The notes beneath the pieces were generated by a model, which had not been told where the DNA came from, made no database searches, and was given only the letters and a program-made list of their open reading frames with translations. The position numbers and the translations under genes are program-made. From the NCBI RefSeq assembly GCF_026013565.1, contig NZ_JAPDOB010000002.1, positions 744,001 to 808,000 on the forward strand: a stretch of 64,000 nucleotides of DNA. Reading direction: 5' to 3'. The stretch comes from Sphingomonas arvum. Its GTDB lineage: Bacteria > Pseudomonadota > Alphaproteobacteria > Sphingomonadales > Sphingomonadaceae. Shown one piece after another: positions 21,888 to 33,940 of the stretch. Each line of letters starts with the position of its first letter. Position 1 is the first letter of the stretch.

Positions 21888-23231
21888 ATGGCGACCGAAC
21901 TCAAGATGCCCGCTCTGTCCCCGACCATGGAAGAAGGGACTCTCGCCAAATGGCTGGTCAAGGAGGGCGACACCGTCAGCAGCGGCGACATCCTGGCCGA
22001 GATCGAGACGGACAAGGCGACCATGGAGTTCGAGGCGGTGGACGAGGGCACCGTTGCCAAGATCCTGGTGGCCGAGGGTACGGACGGGGTGAAGGTTGGC
22101 ACACCGATCGCGCTGATCGCGGCCGAGGGCGAGGATGCGGGAGCCGCTACTCCGGCGCCGGCCGCGGAGGCTCCCAAGCCCGCGCCGGAAGCAGCGAAGC
22201 CAGCGCCGGAAGCACCTGCTCCCCAGCAGGAAGAGCAAGCGGTCGCGGCGACCGCGCCGGCTGCGGTCGAGACTCCGGCGGCTCCGGCCGAGCCGGCAGC
22301 GCCGCCGACGGCCGAGGGCGAGCGGATCAAGGCGAGCCCACTCGCACGGCGGCTGGCGCAGGCGCAGGGAATCGACCTGTCGACGTTGAAAGGCAGCGGG
22401 CCGGGCGGCCGGATCGTGCGGGCGGACTTGGGTCAGGCCGCGGGTGGTGTGATGGCGCAGCCGCAGGCACCAGTCGCGGCTCAGCCGAGCGCTGCGCCGG
22501 CCGCCACCCCGGTTGCACCGGCCCAGCCATTCTCGACGGATATTCCGCACGAGGCCGTGAAGCTCAGCAACATGCGCAAGACGATCGCGCGGCGGCTGAC
22601 CGAGGCAAAGCGCGAAATACCGCACATCTACCTGACGGTCGACGTGCGGCTGGACGCGCTGCTGAAGCTGCGGGGCGAGCTGAATGGGACGCTGGCGGCA
22701 CGGGGCGTGAAGCTCAGCGTCAACGACATGCTTATCAAGGCGCTGGCGCTGGCGCTGGAGGCGGTGCCGGAGTGCAACGTGTCGTTCACGCCGAACGAGT
22801 TGATCATGTACCGCCGCGCCGACATCTCGGTGGCGGTGAGCATCGACGGTGGTCTGATCACGCCCATCATCCAGGATGCCGGGTCCAAGTCGATGTCTCG
22901 TATTTCGACCGAGATGGCGGAGCTGGCCGGACGGGCGAAGGCCGGCAAGCTTGCCCCGCATGAATATCAGGGCGGCACCGCCAGCATCTCCAACATGGGC
23001 ATGTTCGGGATCAAACAGTTCGACGCCGTCATCAACCCGCCCCAAGCGATGATCCTGGCGATTGGCGCGGGCGAGAAGCGGCCTTATGTCGAGGGCGACC
23101 AGCTGACCGTCGCGACCGTAATGAGCGCCACCGGCAGCTTCGACCACCGCGCCATCGACGGCGCGGACGGCGCCCGCTTCATGAAGGCGTTCAAGGAACT
23201 GGTGGAGAACCCGCTGGGACTGGTTGCGTAG
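21888..23231 (+). CDS. pdhC: Pyruvate dehydrogenase complex dihydrolipoamide acetyltransferase (E2)
   Basis: A 447-residue E2 core protein transferring acetyl from E1 to CoA. One lipoyl domain with the modified Lys43 (ETDKATMEF), a long Ala/Pro-rich linker (about residues 85-145), the E1/E3-binding domain ([17 protein letters not shown]), a second Ala/Pro linker and the catalytic domain with His420 and Asp424 in FDHRAIDG. Its N-terminus [16 protein letters not shown] is typical of alphaproteobacterial PDH E2. E1 genes are not in the window; the matching E3 lies two genes downstream. Confidence 0.96.
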   Translation: MATELKMPALSPTMEEGTLAKWLVKEGDTVSSGDILAEIETDKATMEFEAVDEGTVAKILVAEGTDGVKVGTPIALIAAEGEDAGAATPAPAAEAPKPAPEAAKPAPEAPAPQQEEQAVAATAPAAVETPAAPAEPAAPPTAEGERIKASPLARRLAQAQGIDLSTLKGSGPGGRIVRADLGQAAGGVMAQPQAPVAAQPSAAPAATPVAPAQPFSTDIPHEAVKLSNMRKTIARRLTEAKREIPHIYLTVDVRLDALLKLRGELNGTLAARGVKLSVNDMLIKALALALEAVPECNVSFTPNELIMYRRADISVAVSIDGGLITPIIQDAGSKSMSRISTEMAELAGRAKAGKLAPHEYQGGTASISNMGMFGIKQFDAVINPPQAMILAIGAGEKRPYVEGDQLTVATVMSATGSFDHRAIDGADGARFMKAFKELVENPLGLVA

Positions 23232-23258
23232 GTGGTGCCGGGAAGGAAGAGGGGCCAG

Positions 23259-23675
23259 ATGAGCTTCCCTCCACTCCTTTTGAAATCTTACCTCTTCGGC
23301 ACACTCGCGGCGGCAATCGCGCTTCATGTTGCTGTTTCGTTAATCGCTCCCGGCGAAGGGGGCACGACTGTCGCACTTACCAGTGGCTCGATCTTTCCGG
23401 CGATCTTGGTCGTGATTGCCGGCGTCGCACTGATTGCGTTTCCGGTTGCTGCACTTGTCAGCTGGCCTCTTCGCGGCCTTGTTGCCTCGCGACCTGTACT
23501 TGCCTTCGTTCTCGCGACGGGCACTGGGTTAGCTGTCGGTGCGGTTCTAACAAGAACACAGTTCCAAACTGGGCCCGGAGACTTCTGGTCCGGTCCTCTG
23601 GTTGGTTTTGTGTACGGAGCAGTTTGGTTCTGGGTGGTGTGCAACGCTTCGCGAAGGGCCCAGTCACTTGGTTGA
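23259..23675 (+). CDS. Small membrane protein of unknown function
   Basis: A 138-residue protein with about four hydrophobic segments (SYLFGTLAAAIALHVAVSLI, SIFPAILVVIAGVALIAFPVAAL, VLAFVLATGTGLAVGAVL, GPLVGFVYGAVWFWVVC). No family recognised. A GGAAGGAAGAGG ribosome-binding site precedes the ATG at 23259. Codon use is visibly less GC-biased than the flanking PDH genes (many TTT, CTT, GTT and ATT-type codons). That suggests recent insertion into the PDH operon between E2 and the thioesterase/E3 pair. The next gene starts inside its last 8 bases. Confidence 0.7.
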   Translation: MSFPPLLLKSYLFGTLAAAIALHVAVSLIAPGEGGTTVALTSGSIFPAILVVIAGVALIAFPVAALVSWPLRGLVASRPVLAFVLATGTGLAVGAVLTRTQFQTGPGDFWSGPLVGFVYGAVWFWVVCNASRRAQSLG

Positions 23676-24054
23676 CCGAACCCCTCTCATCCGCGCTACC
23701 GCCATGCCGGCCGACACCAACCCGTATGGCGGCGTCTTCGGGGGGTGGTTAATGGGGCAGATGGGGCTGGCGTGCGGGTCGTTTGCCTCGCGGCACTCGG
23801 GCGGCAAGGCGATCCTGGTGGCGGCGGATGAGGTTCGGTTTCCCGGGGCGATGGCGGTGGGCGATGAGCTCAGCGTCTATGTCGAGCTCTTGCGGCAGGG
23901 GCGGACGTCCTTGCGGCTGAAGGCCGAGGCGATCGGGCGCGAGCGGGACGGCGATAAAGAGACGGTCGTCGCGAGCGGCGAGTTCACCTTTGTCGCGCTG
24001 GACGAGAACAACAGGCCGCGGTTGATCGCGGCAGAGGAAGTGACCGATGGCTGA
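23668..24054 (+). CDS. Hotdog-fold acyl-CoA thioesterase (YciA-like)
   Basis: A 128-residue hotdog protein beginning near MPADTNPYGGVFGGWLMGQMGLACG, the signature of the YciA/BFIT thioesterase group, with the catalytic Asp expected in ADTNP. It hydrolyses acyl-CoA; chain preference cannot be told. The start is probably TTG at 23668, because the conserved sequence preceding MPADTN (RTPLIRATA) would be lost with the ATG at 23704. Its stop overlaps the lpd start by 8 bases, so it is coupled to PDH E3 and may control CoA ester levels beside the complex. Confidence 0.85.
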   Translation: MVDRTPLIRATAMPADTNPYGGVFGGWLMGQMGLACGSFASRHSGGKAILVAADEVRFPGAMAVGDELSVYVELLRQGRTSLRLKAEAIGRERDGDKETVVASGEFTFVALDENNRPRLIAAEEVTDG

Positions 24055-25462
24055 CCAATATGACGCGATCGTGCTCGGCTCCGGGCCGGGCGGCTATGTG
24101 GCGGCGATCCGCTGTGCGCAGCTGGGCCTCAAGACGGCGATCGTCGAGCGGGAGAACCTCGGCGGCATCTGCCTCAACTGGGGCTGTATCCCGACCAAGG
24201 CGCTGCTGCGCTCGGGCGAGGTGTATCACCAGATGAAGCATGCCGAGAGCTACGGGCTGTCGGCGGGGCAGGTCGGGTTCGACCTCGCCAAGGTGGTGGC
24301 GCGCAGCCGGGCGGTCGCCAAGCAGCTCAACCAGGGCGTTGCGCACCTGATGAAGAAGAACAAGATCGCCGTGCACATGGGGACCGGCAAGCTGACCGGG
24401 TCGGGGAAGATGCACGTCGACCTCAACGACGGGAAGGCCGTCGACCTCGAGGCGAAGCACATCATCGTGGCCACCGGGGCGCGGGCGCGGGAGCTGCCGT
24501 TTGCGCAGTCGGACGGCAAGCGGCTGTGGACCTATCGCCATGCGATGGTGCCCGAGACCATGCCGACCGAGCTGCTGGTGATCGGTTCGGGCGCGATCGG
24601 GATCGAGTTCGCCAACTTTTACAACGACCTCGGCGCCAAGGTGACCGTGGTCGAGATGGTTGACCGGATCGTGCCGGCCGAGGACGAGGAGGTCAGCGCG
24701 GCGCTGCGCAAGAGCCTGGAGAAGCAGGGCATGACCATCCTGACCGGCGTCGGGGTGCAGAGCCTCAAGGCGGACGGGCAGGGCGTCGCCGCCGAGATCA
24801 AGATGGCGGATGGTAAGGTCGCGCCGCACCGGTTCAGCCACTGCATCGTGGCGGTCGGCATCGTCCACAATATCGAGGGCATCGGCCTGGAGGAGCTGGG
24901 GGTGGCCGTCGACAAGGGGCGGATCACCATCGACGATTATGGTCGGACCAGCGTTTCGGGCGTGTGGGCGATCGGCGATGTGACCGGTGCGCCGTGGCTG
25001 GCGCACAAGGCGAGCCACGAGGGCATCACCGCCGCCGAGAGCATCGCTAAGGAGCTGGGCAACAGGCAAGTCCACCCGCACGTCATGGACGCCAGGAACA
25101 TCCCGGGCTGCACTTACTGCCACCCGCAGGTCGCCTCCGTGGGCCTGAGCGAAGCCAAGGCCAGGGAGGCCGGCTACGAGGTGCGGGTCGGCAAGTTCCC
25201 GGCGATCGGCAACGGCAAGGCGATCGCGCTGGGCGAGACTGAAGGGTTCATCAAGACGGTGTTCGACGCCAAGACCGGCGAACTGCTGGGCGCGCACATG
25301 ATCGGCGCGGAGGTGACCGAGCTGATCCAGGGCTACACGGTGGGCAAGACGGCCGAGCTGGTGGAGGAAGACTTCATCAACACCATCTACCCGCACCCGA
25401 CCCTGTCGGAGATGATGCACGAAAGCGTGCTGGCGGCCTACGACCGGGTGCTGCACATCTAG
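24047..25462 (+). CDS. lpd: Dihydrolipoyl dehydrogenase (E3)
   Basis: FAD/NAD-dependent E3 of 471 residues reoxidising lipoyl groups of the PDH complex. The N-terminal GSGPGGYVAAIRCAQ binds FAD; the redox disulfide is Cys42-Cys47 (GGICLNWGCIPTKALL). The second nucleotide-binding loop is VIGSGAIGIEFANFY. The C-terminal active-site His-Glu pair is in IYPHPTLSEMMHESVL. Translationally coupled to the thioesterase upstream. Last gene of the E2-E3 group. Confidence 0.97.
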   Translation: MADQYDAIVLGSGPGGYVAAIRCAQLGLKTAIVERENLGGICLNWGCIPTKALLRSGEVYHQMKHAESYGLSAGQVGFDLAKVVARSRAVAKQLNQGVAHLMKKNKIAVHMGTGKLTGSGKMHVDLNDGKAVDLEAKHIIVATGARARELPFAQSDGKRLWTYRHAMVPETMPTELLVIGSGAIGIEFANFYNDLGAKVTVVEMVDRIVPAEDEEVSAALRKSLEKQGMTILTGVGVQSLKADGQGVAAEIKMADGKVAPHRFSHCIVAVGIVHNIEGIGLEELGVAVDKGRITIDDYGRTSVSGVWAIGDVTGAPWLAHKASHEGITAAESIAKELGNRQVHPHVMDARNIPGCTYCHPQVASVGLSEAKAREAGYEVRVGKFPAIGNGKAIALGETEGFIKTVFDAKTGELLGAHMIGAEVTELIQGYTVGKTAELVEEDFINTIYPHPTLSEMMHESVLAAYDRVLHI

Positions 25463-25470
25463 GCTTCGGC

Positions 25471-25495
25471 GGAACGCACCCGCCGGAGCAGGGTT
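25471..25495 (+). promoter_or_regulatory. Candidate general-stress (EcfG) promoter of the DUF4142-cupin operon
   Basis: GGAAC at 25471-25475, 16 bases, then GGTT at 25492-25495. The consensus for sigma-EcfG in alphaproteobacteria is GGAAC-N16/17-cGTT, so only the least conserved base differs. It lies 31 bp before the start of the DUF4142 gene. The second DUF4142 gene in the window has the same arrangement. Confidence 0.65.
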
Positions 25496-25526
25496 GTCCG
25501 GAGCGAAGCTTTCGGAGACCCCCTTA

Positions 25527-26120
25527 ATGACCCGTTTCGCTGTGCTCGCGTCCGTGGCCGTCCTGTCGCTGGCCGCCGCCGCGTGCAAAGAACCCGACCT
25601 GACCGCCTCCCAGAACGAGCCGCAGGCGGCCGAGCTGAACACGCCGGACGATCCGGGAGTGGCCAACATGGCGGCGCCGGCGGGAGCGTCGGTCGCGGCT
25701 CCGCAGTTCGCGGCTCAGGCCGCCGGCAGCGACCTGTTCGAGATCGCCAGCGGCAAGCTCGCGCAGCAGAAAGGCGAATCGGCGGGCGTGAAGCGCTTCG
25801 GCGAGCAGCTAGTGGAGGAGCACACCAAGTCGTCGAACGAGATGAAGGCGGCGCTGGCAGGGGTGCAGCCCGCCATTGCCTTGCCGAGCGCGCCGCCGGC
25901 CGAGCTCCAGGCCAGGCTGCAGGCGCTGCAGGGCCTGTCGGGCAAGCAGTTCGACCAGCGGTTCATCGCCGACCAGATCGCCAGCCACCAGCAGTCGTTG
26001 GCGGCGGTGAACGGCTATATCGCCTCAGGTGACAACCCGGCGCTGCGCGACTGGGCGCGCAAGGCGACCGGAGTGATCCAGAAGCACCTCCAGCAACTCA
26101 ACCGGATGAGCCAGCGATGA
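25527..26120 (+). CDS. DUF4142 lipoprotein
   Basis: A 197-residue protein with a lipoprotein signal (FAVLASVAVLSLAAAAC, lipobox AAAC). It then has an Ala/Pro-rich linker and a helical DUF4142 domain (DLFEIASGKLAQQKGESAGVKRFGEQLVEEHTKSSNEM ... QHLQQLNRM). The domain is a ferritin-like four-helix bundle found in many stress-induced periplasmic proteins; its biochemistry is not known. The start at 25527 gives the signal peptide directly, with CGGAGA upstream. Overlaps the cupin gene by ATGA. Preceded by an EcfG-like promoter. Confidence 0.88.
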   Translation: MTRFAVLASVAVLSLAAAACKEPDLTASQNEPQAAELNTPDDPGVANMAAPAGASVAAPQFAAQAAGSDLFEIASGKLAQQKGESAGVKRFGEQLVEEHTKSSNEMKAALAGVQPAIALPSAPPAELQARLQALQGLSGKQFDQRFIADQIASHQQSLAAVNGYIASGDNPALRDWARKATGVIQKHLQQLNRMSQR

Positions 26121-26557
26121 CCGACAGCAGCAGCACTCTTGAGCGCCCGCAGACCAAGCGCGGCTTCGTCGGCGACATCGAGGAGCAGACCTGCGCCAAC
26201 ACCGACTTCCGTCGCGTCCTCTATACCGGCCAGCACCTGCAGCTGGTGCTGATGACGCTGCAGCCCGGCGAGGAGATCGGCGAGGAGGTGCACGAGGACC
26301 GCGACCAGTTCTTCCGCTTCGAGGAGGGCTCGGGCGTGGTGCTGATCGACGGTAAGGAGAGCCCGGTCGAGGACGACTTTGCCGTGGTGGTGCCCGCGGG
26401 CGCGCGCCACAACGTGCGCAACACGGGCGACCGGCCGCTCAAGCTCTATACCGTCTACGGTCCCCCCGAGCACAAGGACGGCGTAGTACAGGCAACCAAA
26501 GAGGAAGCGGACCGCCGCCACCATGACGAGGAATGGGACGGCGGCACGACCGAGTAG
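26117..26557 (+). CDS. Cupin-domain protein
   Basis: A 146-residue single-cupin protein. Motif 1 is GEEIGEEVHEDRDQFFRFEEGSG (metal ligands would be His and Glu) and motif 2 is VVVPAGARHNVRNTGDRPLKLYTVYGPPEH. The Glu-rich first motif and the C-terminal HKDGVV match a common bacterial cupin subgroup of unassigned substrate. No signal peptide, so cytoplasmic. ATGA overlap with the DUF4142 gene means coupled translation and shared stress-type control. Confidence 0.85.
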   Translation: MTDSSSTLERPQTKRGFVGDIEEQTCANTDFRRVLYTGQHLQLVLMTLQPGEEIGEEVHEDRDQFFRFEEGSGVVLIDGKESPVEDDFAVVVPAGARHNVRNTGDRPLKLYTVYGPPEHKDGVVQATKEEADRRHHDEEWDGGTTE

Positions 26558-26613
26558 CCGTTAAGCCTTCCTCAGGAAGATGGCGCTACCCTCCACACGA
26601 GGAGGGGAGCGGC

Positions 26614-27318
26614 ATGCGCAAGTTTCATTATCGGACCGGGCGCAACGCCTTTGCCGCCATCGGCCTGGGCATCCTGGCGCTGGCGTGCGGCCTGGCCTGG
26701 TTGGGTGATGGCGAATGGCCGCTCGCCCTCGGGTTCGTCCTGTTCGGAGCGGCCGGCGTCAAGGCGGCGGCCAACGCCATGAGCGATGAGCCGGCCTTGG
26801 TGTTTGATGCCTACTGCCTCAAGGTGCGAACGTCGTTCGGCGTCCGGGAGGCGCTCTGGTCCGACGTCCAGGCGATCAGCCTGGAGGTATTCACCTATCG
26901 TTATTGGGGCATCATCCCGATCGCCCGTCACGAGAACCTGGTGATCAAGACGGGTGGAGGTACATTCGGATCGAGGCGGCTGCGGATCGCAGTCAAGTCG
27001 ATCGAGTTGCCACCGGGCGGGTCGACAGAGTTGGTTCACCTCCTGCACCAGCAGCATGTTGCTGCGGTCGGGCAGGCGGGAGTCGCCATGGCCGGTGCGG
27101 ACCAGCACGGCTGGGGTGTTCGGCCGGGGAGAGCGGCAAGGGTCGCGGTGGACACCGACGAGTCGTTGACGGGCTTTGATCCCGACGCGGCATTGGCCCG
27201 CTACCTTGCCGCGCGGGAGCAGCAGCCCGAGGTAGCGGCCGCCGAGCGCGCGATCGGGCAAACACCACAGATCGTGCCCCAGCCCGCACGGGCCGCGTTC
27301 GGGCGCAAGGGCCTGTAA
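26614..27318 (+). CDS. Membrane protein with two N-terminal helices, function unknown
   Basis: A 234-residue protein with two membrane helices in the first 50 residues (AAIGLGILALACGLAWLG and LALGFVLFGAAGVKAA). A short beta-rich region follows (LVFDAYCLKVRTSFGVREALWSDVQAISLEV) that resembles PH-like domains of bacterial membrane proteins, and the tail is Ala/Gln-rich. GAGGAGG precedes the ATG at 26614. No function can be assigned. It stands alone between the cupin gene and the ribosomal cluster. Confidence 0.7.
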   Translation: MRKFHYRTGRNAFAAIGLGILALACGLAWLGDGEWPLALGFVLFGAAGVKAAANAMSDEPALVFDAYCLKVRTSFGVREALWSDVQAISLEVFTYRYWGIIPIARHENLVIKTGGGTFGSRRLRIAVKSIELPPGGSTELVHLLHQQHVAAVGQAGVAMAGADQHGWGVRPGRAARVAVDTDESLTGFDPDAALARYLAAREQQPEVAAAERAIGQTPQIVPQPARAAFGRKGL

Positions 27319-27429
27319 CCAGCCGCGGGGGCGTTGACCGCCTCCGTCCTGCGATGTAAGGGGCGGCCGTCCGCGAGGAGCGTGCTCGGTAGCGGACAGA
27401 GCTGAACATTGTGCTCTCTCAGGTGAGAT

Positions 27430-27456
27430 GGCCGGCGGCCTTCGGGTCAACCGGCC
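27430..27456 (+). other. UUCG-capped hairpin in the rpsL leader
   Basis: GGCCGG (27430-27435) pairs with CCGGCC (27451-27456), and an inner GGCC/GGTC stem encloses the tetraloop TTCG. The core GGCGGCCTTCGGGTCA recurs exactly in the rplC leader at 33767-33781. It lies 61 bp upstream of rpsL. This is a candidate leader element or attenuator for the str operon. Confidence 0.6.
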
Positions 27457-27517
27457 TTCGCGCTTGAAGGCCAAAGTAACCGCCGGGTCTTCCGGTAACA
27501 ACAAGGTGAAGGGCTTC

Positions 27518-27889
27518 ATGCCAACGATCAACCAGCTGATCCGCAAGGGTCGCGAACCGCAGAAGGCCAAGTCGAAGGTCCCTGCGATGGAGCAGAACCC
27601 GCAGAAGCGCGGCGTCTGCACCCGTGTTTATACCACGACCCCGAAGAAGCCGAACTCGGCGTTGCGCAAGGTGGCCAAGGTCCGCCTGACCAACAGCCGT
27701 GAGGTCATCAGCTACATCCCGGGCGAGGGCCACAACCTGCAGGAGCACTCGGTGGTGCTGATCCGCGGCGGCCGTGTGCGCGACCTTCCCGGTGTGCGCT
27801 ACCACGTGCTGCGCGGCGTGCTCGACACGCAGGGCGTCAAGGACCGTCGCCAGAGCCGGTCCAAGTACGGCGCCAAGCGGCCCAAGTAA
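27518..27889 (+). CDS. rpsL: 30S ribosomal protein S12
   Basis: A 123-residue S12, a decoding-centre protein. It starts [15 protein letters not shown] and contains the universally conserved [19 protein letters not shown] loop (wild-type Lys residues in the streptomycin-sensitive positions) and GVRYHVLRG. The frame is open 30 codons upstream, but that part is leader RNA with a stable hairpin, so the start at 27518 is preferred. First gene of the str operon (rpsL-rpsG-fusA-tuf). Confidence 0.98.
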   Translation: MPTINQLIRKGREPQKAKSKVPAMEQNPQKRGVCTRVYTTTPKKPNSALRKVAKVRLTNSREVISYIPGEGHNLQEHSVVLIRGGRVRDLPGVRYHVLRGVLDTQGVKDRRQSRSKYGAKRPK

Positions 27890-27946
27890 GCTGATCGTTG
27901 GCCGCCCGCGACTAGACGCGGGCACCGCTCAAGAAGGAAGAGACAC

Positions 27947-28417
27947 ATGTCCCGTCGTCGTCGCCCAGAAAAGCGCGAGATCCTCCCCGATCCGAAGTTT
28001 GGGGACATCACCCTGTCCAAGTTCATGAACAGCGTCATGCTGGACGGCAAGAAGTCCGTCGCCGAAGGCATTGTCTACGGCGCGCTTGATAACGTGGAAA
28101 CCCGCTTGAAGCGCGAGCCGCTGGCCGTGTTCCATGACGCGCTGAACAACGTCAAGCCAGGCATTGAAGTCCGCAGCCGCCGCGTTGGCGGTGCGACCTA
28201 CCAGGTTCCGGTCGAGGTCCGCGACGTGCGCGCCCAGGCGCTGGCGATCCGCTGGCTGATCTCGGCTGCGCGCGCCCGCTCGGAAAAGACCATGGCCGGC
28301 CGCCTGTCGGGCGAGCTGATGGACGCCGCGCAGAACCGCGGCAACGCCGTCAAGAAGCGCGAGGACACGCACCGCATGGCCGAAGCGAACCGCGCCTTCA
28401 GCCACTACCGCTGGTAA
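27947..28417 (+). CDS. rpsG: 30S ribosomal protein S7
   Basis: A 156-residue S7 that nucleates assembly of the 30S head and contacts the E site. It starts [20 protein letters not shown] and carries [13 protein letters not shown] and [20 protein letters not shown] at the C-terminus. AAGGAAGAG precedes the ATG. Second gene of the str operon; 57 bp from rpsL and 69 bp from fusA. In E. coli S7 autoregulates this operon; no equivalent site was identified here. Confidence 0.98.
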   Translation: MSRRRRPEKREILPDPKFGDITLSKFMNSVMLDGKKSVAEGIVYGALDNVETRLKREPLAVFHDALNNVKPGIEVRSRRVGGATYQVPVEVRDVRAQALAIRWLISAARARSEKTMAGRLSGELMDAAQNRGNAVKKREDTHRMAEANRAFSHYRW

Positions 28418-28486
28418 AACAAACACCTATATGTTGGGGACGCGGGTCGCTGGCTCGCTCCCCACATCGCTAAGGAATTGACGATC

Positions 28487-30580
<2,094 letters not shown>

Positions 30581-30653
30581 CCTGATTTTTGACGCTAAGG
30601 GCGCGCTCGCAATCGGGCGAGCGGGCCCATTCAACACCTAGAAGAGGCGTACA

Positions 30654-31844
<1,191 letters not shown>

Positions 31845-31877
31845 GTCCCGACGCCGCAGGGCCTAGGAACGATAGAG

Positions 31878-31909
31878 GGCCCGGTACTCGCAAGAGTGCC
31901 GGGCCTTTT
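31878..31909 (+). terminator. Rho-independent terminator after tuf
   Basis: A 12-bp stem (GGCCCGGTACTC / GAGTGCCGGGCC, with one T-G pair) is closed by the stable tetraloop GCAA and followed by TTTT. This separates the str operon from the S41 peptidase gene and the S10 operon. Confidence 0.92.
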
Positions 31910-32025
31910 GCTGTGGTGAGCCACCTCATTTGAAGCGGCGGCTTACATCCGCTTACAACACCCTATACCTCCGGGCTGAAGGCAGTGGCAGCTGTACAGC
32001 CGGAGCACGGAGCCTTGGGGGGTTG

Positions 32026-33147
32026 ATGGGTTCTCGATTGATGCTCGTGCAGTTCAGGGCTTTCCGTTGTGCACTCGTCGCGGCCCTTGCGTACGCAGCG
32101 CCGGCCGTCTTGGCGGCGGCCACGCCTTCGGCGGCCGTCGAGGAGGCAATCACCAAGATCAAGGCGATGGCCTTTCGCTCCCCGCAGGTCGATTGGTCAG
32201 CGCTGGAAGCGCGCGTTCGGGCTGCCGCTGAAGGCGCTAAGGACGATGTCGACCTGCTGCGCGCATACCAGATCCTGGTAGGAGGGCTTGGCGACGGTCA
32301 CAGCTTCGTGAACGTCTCCGCCGACGATCGAGCCTTGTTCAAGGAGCGCTACGGGCACGAGTTCGACTCCGGACGCGCCCTCAAGAAACCGACGTCCAAG
32401 TTCATTGGCCGCCGTGATCCGGAAGTCCGCCAGATGGCTATTGGGGCCAGACAGGCTGCGCTGATCGTCGTGCCACTGAAGCTTGGCGGCGGCGAGTCAG
32501 CCCGCGCTTACGCGGACGTCATATATCGAGGCGTCACCGGCGCTCCGCTCGGCACCTGCGGCTATGTCGTGGACTTGCGGGGAAACAGCGGCGGCAACAT
32601 GTGGCCGATGCTCGCCGGCCTGAGTTCCCTGCTGGGAGACGGATGGCGCTCGTACGAACTGGATGCGAGCGGCAAGACGACTTCTTATGCGAGGTTGGAG
32701 AAAGGGGCGGCGGTCATCAACGACGGCGAGCAGAAGGACCTGAAGATCGTTGGGGTGAGCGACTGGGCCTCCCATCCTGCGCTTGCGCGTGCACCCGTTG
32801 CTGTCCTGATTGATGACGCGGTAGCTAGTTCAGGTGAAGGTGTCGCCGTGGCGTTCAAAGGACGACCGCACACGCGCTTCTTCGGACAACAGACATTCGG
32901 CGTCGCCAGCTCGAACGAGGGGTTTGTCGTCGGCGACCGGGTCAACATCGTCGTGACCACGGGAATGATGGTGGACCGGACCGGGCGCACATACCCCGAC
33001 GGCGTTCCACCTGACCAGCAGGTCCCCCCTAGCGCTGCGAGTGTCGCCCCCGGTGACGATCCGGTGGTGAAGGCGTCCGCCCGATGGCTCTCAAGTCAGC
33101 CTACTTGCGGGCGCCCGCGCTTGAGACAGGAACGCCCCCGACGCTGA
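32026..33147 (+). CDS. Secreted S41-family (tricorn/IRBP-like) peptidase
   Basis: A 373-residue protein with a signal peptide (FRCALVAALAYAAPAVLAAA). Family features are GLGDGHSFV (a candidate catalytic His), VDLRGNSGGNMWPML, and the nucleophile region DDAVASSGEGVAVAFKG. The Lys of classical C-terminal processing peptidases (TFGKG) is replaced (TFGVASS), so the Ser-His type of tricorn/IRBP enzymes is more likely than a Ser-Lys dyad. The start at 32026 follows a G-rich stretch; ATG 32041 is an alternative. It is unusual in sitting between tuf and rpsJ, behind its own terminator boundary. Confidence 0.82.
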   Translation: MGSRLMLVQFRAFRCALVAALAYAAPAVLAAATPSAAVEEAITKIKAMAFRSPQVDWSALEARVRAAAEGAKDDVDLLRAYQILVGGLGDGHSFVNVSADDRALFKERYGHEFDSGRALKKPTSKFIGRRDPEVRQMAIGARQAALIVVPLKLGGGESARAYADVIYRGVTGAPLGTCGYVVDLRGNSGGNMWPMLAGLSSLLGDGWRSYELDASGKTTSYARLEKGAAVINDGEQKDLKIVGVSDWASHPALARAPVAVLIDDAVASSGEGVAVAFKGRPHTRFFGQQTFGVASSNEGFVVGDRVNIVVTTGMMVDRTGRTYPDGVPPDQQVPPSAASVAPGDDPVVKASARWLSSQPTCGRPRLRQERPRR

Positions 33148-33383
33148 ACTGCGGCTTGGGCCGCGTCACCGTTTGCGGTCGTCTGCCGCACGCCGCACGC
33201 GACACGGGGGTTGATCCTACGGCTCGTCCTCTGTAGAGGCGCCTCCACAGACGGGGATTCGTCACCGTCACCAAACTTTAAGCGTTGAGGTCGTCCGCCT
33301 CGGGAAACCGGGAATAGGCGGGTGCGGCCTCTTGTTGTTCGGGCCGGCAACGGCCTGGTGGCTCTTTCGCATCGGTAGTGGAC
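33148..33383 (+). promoter_or_regulatory. rpsJ (S10 operon) leader region
   Basis: This 236-bp gap before rpsJ holds several inverted repeats: GCGGC/GCCGC at 33151-33164, the palindrome GAGGCGCCTC near 33235, and a hairpin with arms CCGCCT/AGGCGG at 33295-33300 and 33316-33321 enclosing a CGG-GAAA-CCG tetraloop. The S10 operon promoter must lie here. TTGATC-N17-TAGAGG near 33210 is a weak candidate. No close match to a known S10 leader was recognised. Confidence 0.4.
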
Positions 33384-33695
<312 letters not shown>

Positions 33696-33759
33696 GGGCC
33701 TGGCACCGGCGGTGGAATCGCTCCTCAAGCGATCCTGCTGGTGCAACAAGACAAGGGAT

Positions 33760-33787
33760 ACCGCGGGCGGCCTTCGGGTCACCCGGT
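33760..33787 (+). other. UUCG-capped hairpin between rpsJ and rplC
   Basis: ACCG-GGG (with one bulged base) pairs with CCCGGT, enclosing a GGCC-TTCG-GGTC core identical to that in the rpsL leader. It lies in the 245-bp rpsJ-rplC gap. Possible shared regulatory element of r-protein transcripts. Confidence 0.55.
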
Positions 33788-33894
33788 CTGCGTCCCCCGC
33801 TCTCGCCCCTGGGCGAGAATAGCCCAGCGGGGGCTCGCATCATTCACCGGGCTAGGGGTGCCGCCGAAGCGATGCTTCGAAGGGTGCCCCGCAT

Positions 33895-33918
33895 GCCCGC
33901 CAGCGTGAGTTGGCGGGC
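33895..33918 (+). other. Hairpin immediately upstream of rplC
   Basis: A perfect 8-bp stem GCCCGCCA / TGGCGGGC with an 8-base loop lies 22 bp before the rplC start. A second small hairpin (GAAGC-GAT-GCTTC) precedes it. No T-run follows. It could affect rplC translation or act as an RNA processing or protein-binding site. Confidence 0.5.
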
Positions 33919-33940
33919 CTCTGTAGGGGAGTGCAAGATC

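Noticed and set aside
33148-33383. Extra small gene between the S41 peptidase and rpsJ
   Set aside because: No frame with a plausible start and ribosome-binding site; the region reads as leader RNA with inverted repeats.
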